NCBI GenBank assembly: GCA_017506865.1 | Contig: JAFCMP010000090.1 | Location: forward strand, 806,001-870,000 | Direction: 5' to 3' | From: Tribonema minus | Lineage: Eukaryota; Sar; Xanthophyceae; Tribonematales; Tribonemataceae | DNA: 64,000 nucleotides | In this document: in pieces, positions 10,090-20,780 of the stretch | Position numbering within the stretch: the stretch's first letter is position 1 | Layout of the letters: each line of letters starts with the position of its first letter | The notes under the pieces: model-generated | What the model saw: the letters and a program-made list of their open reading frames with translations, nothing else | Databases searched by the model: none | Told to the model about the DNA's origin: nothing | Translations under genes and position numbers: made by a program

Positions 10090-13000
10090 GCATGGCTACA
10101 CACAGTGTGGGGTAAGTTAGATCCTCTCTAAGGCTGACCTCACCTACACTTTCGATATTGAGATATAATAACTTGCTGATCTTGACAGGCCCAGCCTCAG
10201 GGACTTCAATCTTAGAATAAGTTCAACTCTGTGCTGTATGACTGAGCAAGGTGGCAGCGTCAAGGACTTCAAGTATACACTCAAGTGCAAGTGTGGGCCT
10301 CAAGGCTCAGTATGGTCGCTGCTCGTGTAGGGAAAGCTTGAACCCGCACTAGACTGATCTCACCTACACTTTCGATCAGGAGCCTGATTTATTTGCACTT
10401 TACGAAAATCTAGCGAGCGTCGTACCGACCCCATTTAGGGTCAGCCTCTGAGAAATACCTTTTTCGACAGGCCCGGCCTCATGAAGTTCAAGTTTAAAAA
10501 TAACTTCAAGGCTTAGAATGGCGAGTACTCATGTAGGGACAGCTTGAACCCGCATCAGACTGATCTCATCTACACTGTTGATGTTGAGCCATAATTGTTG
10601 GGCATTCACAAAAACTTCAATTACCCACACAAGTGCAAGTGTGGGCCTCAAGGCTCAGTATGGTCGCTGCTCGTGTAGGGAAAGCTTGAACCCGCACTAC
10701 ACTGATCTCACCTACACTTTCGATCAGGAGCCTGATTTATTTGCACTTTACGAAAATCTAGCGAGCGTCGTACCGACCCCATTTAGGGTCAGCCTCTGAG
10801 AAATACTTTTTTCGACAGGCCCAGGATCAGGAACTTCAACTTTCAACATATGTTCAATTGTGGGCCTCAAGGCTCAGTATGGTCGCTGCTAGTGCTGGGA
10901 GAGCTTGAACCCGCATCAGACTGATCTCACCTACACTGTTGATGTTGAGCCATAATTGTTGGGCATTCACAAAAACTTCAAGTATACACTCAAGTGCAAG
11001 TGTGGGCCTCAAGGCTCAGTATGGTCGCTGCTCGTGTAGGGAAAGCTTGAACCCGCACTAGACTGATCTCACCTACACTTTCGATCAGGAGCCTGATTTA
11101 TTTGCACTTTACGAAAATCTAGCGAGCGTCGTACCGACCCCATTTAGGGTCAGCCTCTGAGAAATACTTTTTTCGACAGGCCCGGCCTCAGGAACTTCAA
11201 GTTTAAAAATAACTTCAAGTTTGTGTCACAAGGCTTAGAATGGCGAGTACTCATGTAGGGACAGCTTGAACCCGCATCAGACTGATCTCACCTATACTCT
11301 TGATGTTGAGCCATAATTGTTGGGCATTCACAAAAACTTCAATTACCCACACAAGTGCAAGTGTGGGCCTCAAGGCTCAGTATGGTCGCTGCTCGTGTAG
11401 GAAAAGCTTGAACCCGCACTACACTGATCTCACCTACACTTTCGATCAGGAGCCTGATTTATTTGCACTTTACGAAAATCTAGCGAGCGTCGTACCAACC
11501 CCATTTAGGGTCAGCCTCTGAGAAATACTTTTTTCGACAGGCCCGGCCTCAGGAACTTCAAGTTTAAAAATAACTTCAAGTTTGTGTCACAAGGCTTAGA
11601 ATGGCGAGTACTCATGTAGGGACAGCTTGAACCCGCATCAGACTGATCTCACCTACACTCTTGATGTTGAGCCATAATTGTTGGGCATCCACAAAAACTT
11701 CAATTACCCACACAAGTGCAAGTGTGGGCCTCAAGGCTCAGTATGGTCGCTGCTCGTGTAGGGAAAGCTTGAACCCGCACTACACTGATCTCACCTACAC
11801 TTTCGATCAGGAGCCTGATTTACTTGCACTTTACAAAAATCTAGCGAGCGTCGTACCAACCCCATTTAGGGTCAGCCTCTGAGAAATACTTTTTTCGACA
11901 GGCCCGGCCTCAGGAACTTCAACTTTCAACATAAGTTCAAGTGTGGGCCTCAAGGCTCAGTATGGTCGCTGCTAGTGCTGGGACAGCTTGAACCTGCATC
12001 AGACTAATCTCACCTACACTGTTGATGTTGTGCCATGATTGTTGGGCATTCAAAGTAACTTCAAGTACACACACAAGTGCAAGTGTGATCACAGAGGCCC
12101 GGTGTGGTCGCTGCTCATATAGGTAAAGCTTGAACCCGCACTAGACTGATCTCACCTACACTTTCGATCAGGAGCCTGATTTATTTGCACTTTACGAAAA
12201 TCTAGCGAGCGTCGTACCGACCCCATTTAGGGTCAGCCTCTGAGAAATACTTTTTTTCGACAGGCACGGCCTCAGGAACTTCAACTTTCAACATAACTTC
12301 AAGTGTGGGCCTCAAGGCTCAGTATGGTCGCTGCTAGTGCCGGGACAGTTTGAACCTGCATCACACAGATCTCACCTACACTGTTGATGTTGCGCCATGA
12401 TTGTTGGGCATTCAAAGTAACTTCAAGTACACACACAAGTGCAAGTGTGATCACAGAGGCTCGGTGTGGTCGCTGCTCATGTAGGTAAAGCTTGAACCCG
12501 CACTAGACTGATCTCACCTACACTTTCGATCAGGAGCCTGATTTATTTGCACTTTACGAAAATCTAGCGAGCGTCGTACCGACCCCATTTAGGGTCAGCC
12601 TCTGAGAAATACTTTTTCGACAGGCCCGGCCTCAGGAACTTCAACTTTCAACATAAGTTCAAGTCTGCGTCACAAGGCTTAGTTTGGCGAGTACTCATGT
12701 AGGGACAGCTTGAACCTGCATCAGACTGATCTCACCTACACTGTTGATGTTGCGCCATGATTGCTGGGCATTCAAAGTAACTTCAAGTACACACACAAGT
12801 GCAAGTGTGGGCCTCAAGGCTCAGTATGGTCGCTGCTCGTGCAGGGAAAGCTTGAACCCGCACTAGACTGATCTCACCTACACTTTCGATCAGGGACCGT
12901 ATTTATTTGCAGTTTACGAAAATCTAGCGAGCGTCGTACCGACCCCATTTAGGGTCAGCCTCTGAGAAATACTTTTTTCGACAGGCCCGGCCTCAGGAAC

Positions 13001-13620
13001 TTCAAGTTTAAAATAACTTCAAGTTTGTGTCAGAAGGCTTAGAATGGCGAGTACTCATCTAGGGACAGCTTGAACCTGCATCAGACTAATCTCACCTACA
13101 CTTTTGATGTTGAGCCATCATTATTGGCAGTTTATGGAACTTCAAGTACACACACAAGTGCAAGTGTGGGCCTCAAGGCTCGGTATGGTCGCTGCTCGTG
13201 TAGGGACAGCTCGAACCCGCACTAGACTGATCTCACCTACACTTTCGATCAGGAGCTTGATTTATTTGCACTTTACGAAAATCTAGCGAGCGTCGTACCG
13301 ACCCCATTTAGGGTCAGCCTCTGAGAAATACTTTTTTCGACAGGCCCGGCCTCAGGAACTTCAAGTTTAAAAATAACTTCAAGTTTGTGTCACAAGGCTT
13401 AGAATGGCGAGTACTCATCTAGGGACAGCTTGAACCTGCATCAGACTGATCTCACCTACACTTTTGAATTGAAGCCACGATTGTTTACACTGCGTGGTTA
13501 TTCTGCAACTCCAGGTTCATCACAAGTTCAAGTTTACTATGGTGACAAACAGTTTAGGGACAGCTTGGAGCTCTGCAAGCCTGACCTCACCTACGCTTTC
13601 GATCCAAGCCACAATTGATC
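10090..13620 (+). repeat. ~360-bp satellite, about nine tandem units
   Basis: The landmark TAGCGAGCGTCGTACC recurs at about 10410, 10759, 11119, 11480, 11841, 12202, 12563, 12923 and 13282, a period of about 360 bp. Each unit has two related halves, both containing TCTCACCTACACT. Each unit also carries two inverted repeats: ATCAGG-AG-CCTGAT, and GACCC-CATTTA-GGGTC. The ends of the array are degenerate. Frames of about 73 residues recur inside it as a by-product of the period. The array ends about 90 bp before polB. Confidence 0.93.
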
Positions 13621-13754
13621 TGGTACAGTAAAGTACACCTTTCGAACCAGGATTCGATGGTGAATCTGGGCGCAATTAGCAGCGCAAAATTCGAATCACC
13701 GTAAATATGTGTGGTACCATATGTGCAGCACAGAGTACGTCCATCACAACCCAA

Positions 13755-16700
13755 ATGAAACTCTTCTTGCTTCATGCAGCTTATGAGAAGGTGCTGAGGC
13801 AGGATGGGACGCTGAGTTGGGACCGCAACATACAAATTGTTGCCAGGACATCGGATGGTGACACAGCTCTGGTCACTGTCTGCGACTGGTCCCCGTATGG
13901 ATACATCAAAGTGCCACAGTCAGACCTCAAGTGCGCCAAGCTGTTCTCCAAGAAGGTGCAGGAGAAGTTCAAAGCTGAGTCGGTGAAGGTGGTCGAGCGC
14001 AAGCAGTTCATTGGTTTCACCAATCTCAAGCAGCAGAAGTACATCATGTTCAGGACAAAACGGTGGCCAGTGTGGCAGTGGGAGCGTGAGAATGTGCTAG
14101 AGGGTGGCGTGAAACCCTTCCACAAGTTTTTCCATGAAACAGGGTTGCGCTCGGGGGCGTGGTTCGAAGTACCTGATGCAACATTGCAGATCAGGACCCG
14201 TGATAACCCACAGAGCACGTGCAAGCGCCACTATGAGTGCAGAGTGGATCAGCTTGTCCCCCGTACAGAGGACACAACACCACCTAAGCTTACCATCATG
14301 GCATACGACTTGGAGACAACAGGCCTTGACCCGGAAAAATGCACCATCAACCAGGTGTGCCTCATTTTCTGGGACACAACGCAAGCCCAAATACCGGAGA
14401 TAGGCGACCACGGCGAAGGACGCTCTGTTGTCATCTGCACGCAGCCAACTGCTGCAGTGAAGGGCACCAATGTCGTAGAGGTCAAAAATGAGAGGGAGCT
14501 GTTGATCACAATGAGGCAACACATCTTGCAGCACGACCCCGACATCATGACAGGCTACAATTTGACTTTTGACAACAAATTCTTAATGTTGAAAGCGGCT
14601 AAATACAAGAGCGAGTGGGAGAGCCGTTCAGGAGCAGCAAGGATGACAGACAAGTTCAGCTTCTACGACGCTGGCAGATTTCCGCATATCGCGTCATACT
14701 TTCAAGAGTCTCAGATCACAAACGCCGCCATGGGCTGCAACGATCGCGTCCTGTGGACAGTGTCTGGCAGGGCTGTGATTGATCTCATGATGTACGCGAA
14801 AGCAAACTTCACGTCCATGCCCGACTACAAGCTCAACACCATGTCCGACATGTTCATCCACGAGCATAAAGAGGACATCGTCTTTGGCCAGATCTTCGAG
14901 GGGTTCAACAATGCAGACAAATATGACCTGCGGGGCGAGGTGAGAATAACGCCAATGCTGAGCTTGTCAAGCTGACGTTTCGATACACCGTGACATGCAA
15001 AACTAACACTGTTCAAATTGTTGTCGTTTTGCTGCTGCAGATTGCTTACTACTGTGCCATCGATGGACGTCTGTGCCTTCAGCTGATGAAGCACTGGTCT
15101 GCCCATGTGTCGTGCATGGAGGAGGCGGCGGTGGCGTGCATGAACTATGCAGACATATCCACCACAGGGCGGCAGATCAAGGTGGTGTCTATGATCCAAG
15201 GTGATATATACGGAGAGTGGGTGTTCAACACTCCACCACCCGCTGCGGCAGGAGGATACCAGGGCGCCACAGTCATCGAGCCCACAACAGGCTTCTATGG
15301 GGGTCCCACTGACCAAGTCGTGCTTCTTGACTTTGCATCGCTCTACCCCAACTTGATGCGCTCTCATGGCGTGTGCCCCTCGCGATACGTGAGAGATAGC
15401 ATGCCAGATGAGTTGGCGGCATCTGTGGAGGAGGGTGTTGAGATCGTGCGTCACCATGTCGGCGAAGGTAAGGTGGTGAAGCTGGCAAAGCCTTCAGACA
15501 AGGCTGACGTGCCGGTCTTCACAAAGATTCTGACGCGGCTCCTCGAAGAGAGGAAGAAGGTGCGCAAGCAGATGAAGACAGTGACAGACCCAGATGAGCT
15601 CAACGTATTGGACAAGCGGCAACTCGCCAAGAAAGTTGCATGCAACTCCGCCTACGGAATTCTGGGCACAACGACCGGCATGATGCCTCTGCCTGACCTC
15701 GCAGCGGTGACTACCTACCAAGGGCGCATGGCTCTGCAAAACACCATTGACATTGCCAGCAACCAGTATGGCGCGAAGATCATTGGCGGCGACACAGACT
15801 CTGTGTTTGTCCTCCTTCCACACCCAGATGTTGTGCCAGAGCACCCAGATGACGAGTGGCTGGCAAAGCGCATGGAGTACGTGTTCAAGATGTCTGACAT
15901 CATCGGCAACCACGTGACCAGCTACCTGCACGATACATTGGGAAGCGATGCCATGTGCCTGGAGGGTGAGGGGGTGATGTGGCCTATGCTTTACTACAAG
16001 AAGAAGGTAAGCACCTTCAGGTGGATGAAATGCATTTCCTCAACCACTTATTCCTCCCCCCCGCCGATGCAGATTACTTACGTGCTTGCACTTGTGTGTT
16101 GTGTTTGCTGTTGTTGCCATTGCAGAACTATGCGGCCATGCTCTACGAGCCTGGCAAGCCCCCCAAGATGAAGATGCGTGGCGTGGTGGCCATTCGCAAT
16201 GACTGGAGCCGTCTCACCAAGGAGCTGGCGGGAGATGTGCTGCGCATGGCCATACAAGAAAACAATCCCACCGGAGCGCTGGCCCACTTGCGCGAGACAC
16301 TGACCAAAATGAGAAATGGTGAGATCCCCAGCGAAATGTTTGTCATCAAGAAGCAACTGCACAGCTATGAGCCAAAGACAAAGTCACCCCATACGCAAAT
16401 GGCTATTCGCATCAGGAAAAAGGACCCCGCAGCAGCGCCAATTCTGGGCAGCAAGGTTGCTTACGTCTTCAGGAAGGGACCTCAAGACATCTCAGACCGT
16501 GCTTACCCGCCAGAGGATGTTGCGCCTGCAGATATCGACACAACTTACTACTTTGAGCGCCAACTGCTGAAGCCAATGTCAGAGCTGCTGTCGCCGATGA
16601 TAGCAGGAGGCATCAACAAGCTGCGGCGTTTGCTGGAGAATGAGCAGGCACGCCAGCCGGAGATATCCGGGTTCATTGAGGGATACACTGACAAACATGA

Positions 16701-16935
16701 ACAAGACAGCACGAGGCATATGGCTGTGCTGGCGCCTCCAGAGGGAGAGGAGTCAAAGAAAAAGCCACGTCAGGCAGGGTTGGGGATGTTCGGAATGACA
16801 AGCAGCAGCGGCGCAAGCAAGTGGGCAGTGGAGGTAGGCAAGCCCAAGCGCAAGTCGGCACAGTCCAGCGGAGGGGGGCCAGCCAAGAAGTGTAAGCAGC
16901 AGACGACCTTGGTGTGGCGCACCGCCCCGAATTGA
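13755..16935 (+). CDS. polB: DNA polymerase family B (delta-like viral), three exons
   Basis: Replicative DNA polymerase with 3'-5' exonuclease. Exons are about 13755-14939, 15041-16006 and 16126-16935. Both introns have GT-AG ends (GTGAGA...CTGCAG, 101 nt; GTAAGC...TTGCAG, 119 nt) and both junctions are phase 0. Exonuclease motifs are YDLETTGLD (Exo I), GYNLTFDNKF (Exo II) and YYCAID (Exo III); the last lies just after the first junction, which confirms the splice. Polymerase motifs are DFASLYPNLM (A), KVACNSAYGILG (B) and GDTDSVFV (C). The second intron sits just after YYKKK and is followed by NYAAMLYE, reconstituting the conserved KK-Y block. The C-terminus is basic and Ser/Lys-rich. About 986 residues; an ATG at 13707 would add 16. 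All catalytic Asp residues are present, so it looks functional. Confidence 0.96.
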
Positions 16936-16945
16936 CATTTGCACT

Positions 16946-18070
16946 TTACTGCTCCTGTGTGCTCTCACTGCTGCTATCCTCACGCTCTAGTTGCCGTGCT
17001 GTAGTCAATTGCCTGAAATTATGCAGTCCGTTGATGAATGCTTGCACTTCTCTTGAAGTATGCAGGTTCCAATGCCTCTTGCCTCCCTTGTCCTCAAGAA
17101 ACCAGTTTACAATAGTGATCTTGGGAAAGTAAACGGCCAAGTCGTGCCAAGCATCATATACCCACTTGGCCTTGTCGAGGCCCTTGTCAGTACACGACAC
17201 CTCCCCAATGAAAATCGGCTTGCCGAACTGTGTGAGCTGAGAGTAGACATTGTCCTGTAATCGAAGTTTTAGGGACACCAGGCGTGAGCCGGCGTTGACG
17301 TATACGTCGACCCCTACTTGATCCACATATTTGCTACCCGGGTATAAATGCGCAAATGGCATGTCATCATTATGAGGGTTCTTGGCCATGAAAGTCAGCT
17401 GAAACTTCACAGGAGCATTCTCTTGCCGGTATATGTTGACCAAACGGCGCCATGCGCGCTTGAATGCTCTTATCTTGGCATTTGTGTAAGGGTATAGGCA
17501 GTATGGGTACGTGTTTTCAGAGTTGAACTCGTGAAGCTGACGTATCCAGACCATTTTGCCCTTAATTGCAATGGCCTTAGCTAGTTTGCGCACTGCGGAA
17601 TCGAAACGTCCATTGGCAATCTCTTCTATGGTGCCATCGAATTCTGTCACAAGCTGCAGTCGCTTGCCATCTGTACGTATGTACTTGTAGCCCACATCAC
17701 CGATGGGACGATAAACAGTGACAGTGTCAAATTGTATCTCCCAGTCTCGCTGTTTTTCGAACACTGTGCTGTCACCATGAAAGTATGCACCAGCATATGT
17801 CTTGCTCTTCACACCGTTGCCTTGTCCATATTCAATCTGGCTACTGTGACTATCATAGTACGTGCTGCTGCTGCCATTGATGAGGTCATTGTACAGTGCT
17901 TCTTGAGACGTGCTGCTGTCACCACCGCTATCACTGCTGCTATCACTGCTGCTTGACACACTTGCGGCGGCCTCATCTGATGTTGATGTGGTCGTTGTTG
18001 TGTAAGGCGGCGACAGCGCGCGCATGCATGGCAGACCGAACGCAAGTAGTAGCACAGACAAGCGTATCAT
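16946..18070 (-). CDS. Secreted GH26-like endo-beta-mannanase/glycosidase
   Basis: A 374-residue protein. Residues 1-19 form a signal peptide (MIRLSVLLLAFGLPCMRALS). A Ser/Thr/Asp-rich linker runs to about residue 70, and the catalytic domain follows. GH26-type landmarks are WIRQLHEFN (acid/base Glu181), LYPGSKYVDQVGVDVY, and FIGEVSC near residue 290, where Glu290 is the likely nucleophile. It probably cleaves beta-1,4-mannan or mixed beta-glucan outside the cell, for example algal wall or matrix polysaccharide at entry or exit; the role is inferred. It diverges from the HSF gene, with 138 bases between them. Family assignment is by motif, so another clan GH-A family is possible. Confidence 0.75.
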   Translation of the reverse strand: MIRLSVLLLAFGLPCMRALSPPYTTTTTSTSDEAAASVSSSSDSSSDSGGDSSTSQEALYNDLINGSSSTYYDSHSSQIEYGQGNGVKSKTYAGAYFHGDSTVFEKQRDWEIQFDTVTVYRPIGDVGYKYIRTDGKRLQLVTEFDGTIEEIANGRFDSAVRKLAKAIAIKGKMVWIRQLHEFNSENTYPYCLYPYTNAKIRAFKRAWRRLVNIYRQENAPVKFQLTFMAKNPHNDDMPFAHLYPGSKYVDQVGVDVYVNAGSRLVSLKLRLQDNVYSQLTQFGKPIFIGEVSCTDKGLDKAKWVYDAWHDLAVYFPKITIVNWFLEDKGGKRHWNLHTSREVQAFINGLHNFRQLTTARQLEREDSSSESTQEQ

Positions 18071-18208
18071 TGTGCTTAGCTGCTTGACTCTATCGAAATA
18101 AAAAAGACATTTGCAGTTTAGCGCAGTTACATTGTAGCGTGCACACGCTGTTGTCCACCAGTGACATTGTTTATTCTATTATATTTGCTGTTTCACAGCA
18201 AGCAAGTG

Positions 18209-19036
18209 ATGCCACGCCCTCAAACTTTCTTGGTGCAGCTGAAGAAGTATGCAGATGAGGGGCAGCACGTCAGGTGGATACATGTGCCTGGCCAACCCTT
18301 ACACTCGTGCGACGGCATCGCATTTGTTTTGAGCGCGGCCGCTAGTCAGCCAGGCATTACCAGTATAAAGCGAAGCCTCAATCTGTACAATTTTGAGCGT
18401 GTCACCAATGTGCAAGGTTTGCGTGCCCGTGAGATTGCTTACCATCATCCAGGGTTTCAGCAAAGAGGAATTGAAATCAACAATGTAAAGCGACAAGTCC
18501 AGCCTGCCAGTGTGAAAGCCAACAATGCTAAGACGCTGCGAAGGGCAGAAGCGAGAGCAGCTGCCGCTCAGCGAGGTGCAGCTCCAATGGAAGTTGGTGA
18601 TGCAGCCATGGCTGCACTGCGGGACCCATTGCCAGCTGAGGCGCTCGGGCTGCATGAGCATGGAGAGCAGCCCATGATTTTGCCACATGAAATACACGAG
18701 CAGCACTTGGGCATTGATTTTGCTCATGTAGGTTTAGCACAGGATCACGTGCCTCATGACCTGCATGCAAATGACGACTTTCATGCATTGGCAGGAGCTG
18801 TTGAAGCTGCAGGGTTGCACTTTAACGAGGATCAATTCGATCTGGCTGAAGACATAGTGCATGATGACGAGATCAATGCCCTGCTAAACGAGGGTGAAAT
18901 GTATGCGCTCATTGCCAATGTGCCGCAAGTTGAGGAGGCGTTAGGGGGTGCCGATGCTGATGAGCTTCAGAATATATTGGCCGTTATTTTCGATCCACGA
19001 GATGAGATACCGACGCCAACACAATACGATCCGTGA
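18209..19036 (+). CDS. Heat-shock-factor-type DNA-binding protein
   Basis: From ATG 18209 the first ~90 residues match the HSF winged-helix plan: FLVQLKKYAD, then VRWIHVPG, a recognition-helix region ITSIKRSLNLYNFERV (the SFVRQLNxYGF position), and YHHPGFQQRG before a basic stretch. The remaining ~185 residues are acidic and His-rich (HEHGEQPM, EDIVHDDE, GGADADELQ), which could be an activation domain. No clear coiled-coil trimerisation region was seen. It likely binds GAA/TTC elements as a transcription factor. HSF-like domains are common in stramenopile and haptophyte algae. The HSP70 gene lies 21 kb away in the same window. Confidence 0.82.
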   Translation: MPRPQTFLVQLKKYADEGQHVRWIHVPGQPLHSCDGIAFVLSAAASQPGITSIKRSLNLYNFERVTNVQGLRAREIAYHHPGFQQRGIEINNVKRQVQPASVKANNAKTLRRAEARAAAAQRGAAPMEVGDAAMAALRDPLPAEALGLHEHGEQPMILPHEIHEQHLGIDFAHVGLAQDHVPHDLHANDDFHALAGAVEAAGLHFNEDQFDLAEDIVHDDEINALLNEGEMYALIANVPQVEEALGGADADELQNILAVIFDPRDEIPTPTQYDP

Positions 19037-19217
19037 CGAATTATAGACTCCAAATTCAAAAGTAAAAAATTCGATAATTCATTACATTATAAGCTATGTA
19101 CAAGCCCACTTTCGATTTCTACTTCAGGTTCGTGGTTCTTGAATTCGACATTGAATCTTGATACCACTTAATTATATAGACCACTGACGGCAGCGGCTTG
19201 TTATCACTTAGCGTGCA

Positions 19218-20540
19218 ATGCTCAGATTCCTGAAGCCCCAACCGCCACCATTACCGGTCCAAGCTCCAGAAGATGACGAAGGGGGGCTCAAGGTCACCGA
19301 TGCGCGCAGCCGCAAGGCCTTTTTGTCCACAGATTTGAGTGACACAAAGGCAGTAGTCAGCCTGCAGGCGTGCCCGGGGGCAGGGAAAACAACACTGGTA
19401 CTTGACATGATGCAGCGAAACCATGACAAAACCTTCATCCTACTGTACTACAACAAGGCCATGGCCGTTGATGCAGAGGCAAGAGTCAAAGAGCGCAACC
19501 TGGTAAACGTGACGGTGCGTACGCTGGACTCCATCGCATATGCCGTGTACAAGGGCCTCCTGACCAAACGTGCACCAGCAACAGCACGTGAGCTGGATCA
19601 GTTTTTCAGCGCAAAGTTCAACCATGCTGGAGCACGTCTTACCTGGTCTAACTTTGCAAGGTCATCTAATGAGCTTCCTGCTTTCAATCCAAGCGCCGAA
19701 GAAAACGACGGCAATAACCGCATCTCAGAAGTTGTTGAGTACGCCATCAGCGGTGTGAAGACAGGAGCATGGTGGGACTACTCATCACTCAGGAAAATGA
19801 TGCATATCGAAAATCAGTGGCCGGAGGCACTGGCAAACTATCAATGCGTGGTGATTGATGAAGCGCAGGACATCAAGCCAGCAGTGATGGCAGGGCTGTC
19901 ACGCCTGCACGGCACCAAGCCGGTGTTTTACGTCGGTGATACTGACCAGGCACTATATGCATATGACGGTGCAGTGAATGCCTTGGAGTCGCTGTCCGAA
20001 TCCTTCACCAACAAGCTAGTGCTGCACGGCAGTTACAGGTGCGGGCAGCAGGTGTGCAATTTGGTCAATGAGCATGGCTGGGCTAGTCACGATATGGTCA
20101 GCCTGACGGACCGGTGCACCGTGATAGCTCCTCAGCTTCCACATGCCTTCAGTGCCTCATACACCTATCTATTCCGTTCAAACATGGCCATGCTGGAACG
20201 AGCTGCAATCACACCAAACTGCTACTTTCCGGACTTCAACAAGAAAGTGGATCAGCTTCTGAGCAGCAAACGGCAAGCGCTGGAGAGTGCGCTGCAACCA
20301 GACTGGGCAAAGTACCTCACGTTCAAAAGGAAGGTCACAGAGCTAACAAAGCGAGTAGACCGGATGCGAGTCAAGCGGCGGCGAAAGGATCAGCAGTGTG
20401 TGGTGTTCTCAACAGTGCACGGCTTTAAAGGGTGTGAGGCGGATGTAGTGCGCCTTGGCGCAGACATCATGGCAGATGAAGACCGGAAAATCAAGTTGGT
20501 GGCAGCAACAAGGGCCAAGAAGATGCTCATAATGACATAG
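19218..20540 (+). CDS. Superfamily 1 DNA helicase (UvrD/F-box-helicase type)
   Basis: A 440-residue ATP-dependent helicase. Motifs in order: Walker A ACPGAGKTT (Lys57), motif Ia around YYNKAMA, Walker B VVIDEAQD, motif III VGDTDQALYAYDGA, motif IV-like GSYRCG, motif V VHGFKGCEAD and motif VI VAATRAKK. All ATPase residues are present. The 1B/2B insertions of full UvrD are short, giving a compact enzyme like the UvrD-like helicases of large DNA viruses and the F-box helicase core. It probably acts in viral recombination or repair. The flanking DNA at 19037-19217 is AT-rich with TTCGAT/ATTCGA words. Confidence 0.92.
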   Translation: MLRFLKPQPPPLPVQAPEDDEGGLKVTDARSRKAFLSTDLSDTKAVVSLQACPGAGKTTLVLDMMQRNHDKTFILLYYNKAMAVDAEARVKERNLVNVTVRTLDSIAYAVYKGLLTKRAPATARELDQFFSAKFNHAGARLTWSNFARSSNELPAFNPSAEENDGNNRISEVVEYAISGVKTGAWWDYSSLRKMMHIENQWPEALANYQCVVIDEAQDIKPAVMAGLSRLHGTKPVFYVGDTDQALYAYDGAVNALESLSESFTNKLVLHGSYRCGQQVCNLVNEHGWASHDMVSLTDRCTVIAPQLPHAFSASYTYLFRSNMAMLERAAITPNCYFPDFNKKVDQLLSSKRQALESALQPDWAKYLTFKRKVTELTKRVDRMRVKRRRKDQQCVVFSTVHGFKGCEADVVRLGADIMADEDRKIKLVAATRAKKMLIMT

Positions 20541-20780
20541 GGGTGTGTGATACACCTGTGTACCGTGTGCACACAAGCAACAAGCTTACACGCACAACAG
20601 CAGAATGAAGCAATAATGAATTCAATTGTCTGACAAATGCATCGTATATAAACTTGCCGAGCCTTTGCTGCCTCGCGCTGTGCCCTCCCTATCTAAGTCG
20701 AGCATGCCTTGCACATGCCACCCCCCATGCATTTTTTGACCTTGCTGAGTGCGTGCTGCCTCGCGCTGCGACACTGTGGG

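Noticed and set aside
10430..10450. TTTAGGG telomere-like heptamer in each satellite unit
   Set aside because: One heptamer per 360 bp is not a telomeric tract; it is part of the GACCC/GGGTC dyad.
10578..11882. Recurring 73-residue frames (MMLSHNCWAFTK...)
   Set aside because: They repeat with the 360-bp satellite period and have no independent support as genes.
16870..16935. Possible PIP box at the polymerase C-terminus (QQTTLVWR)
   Set aside because: It lacks the two aromatic residues at the end of the motif.
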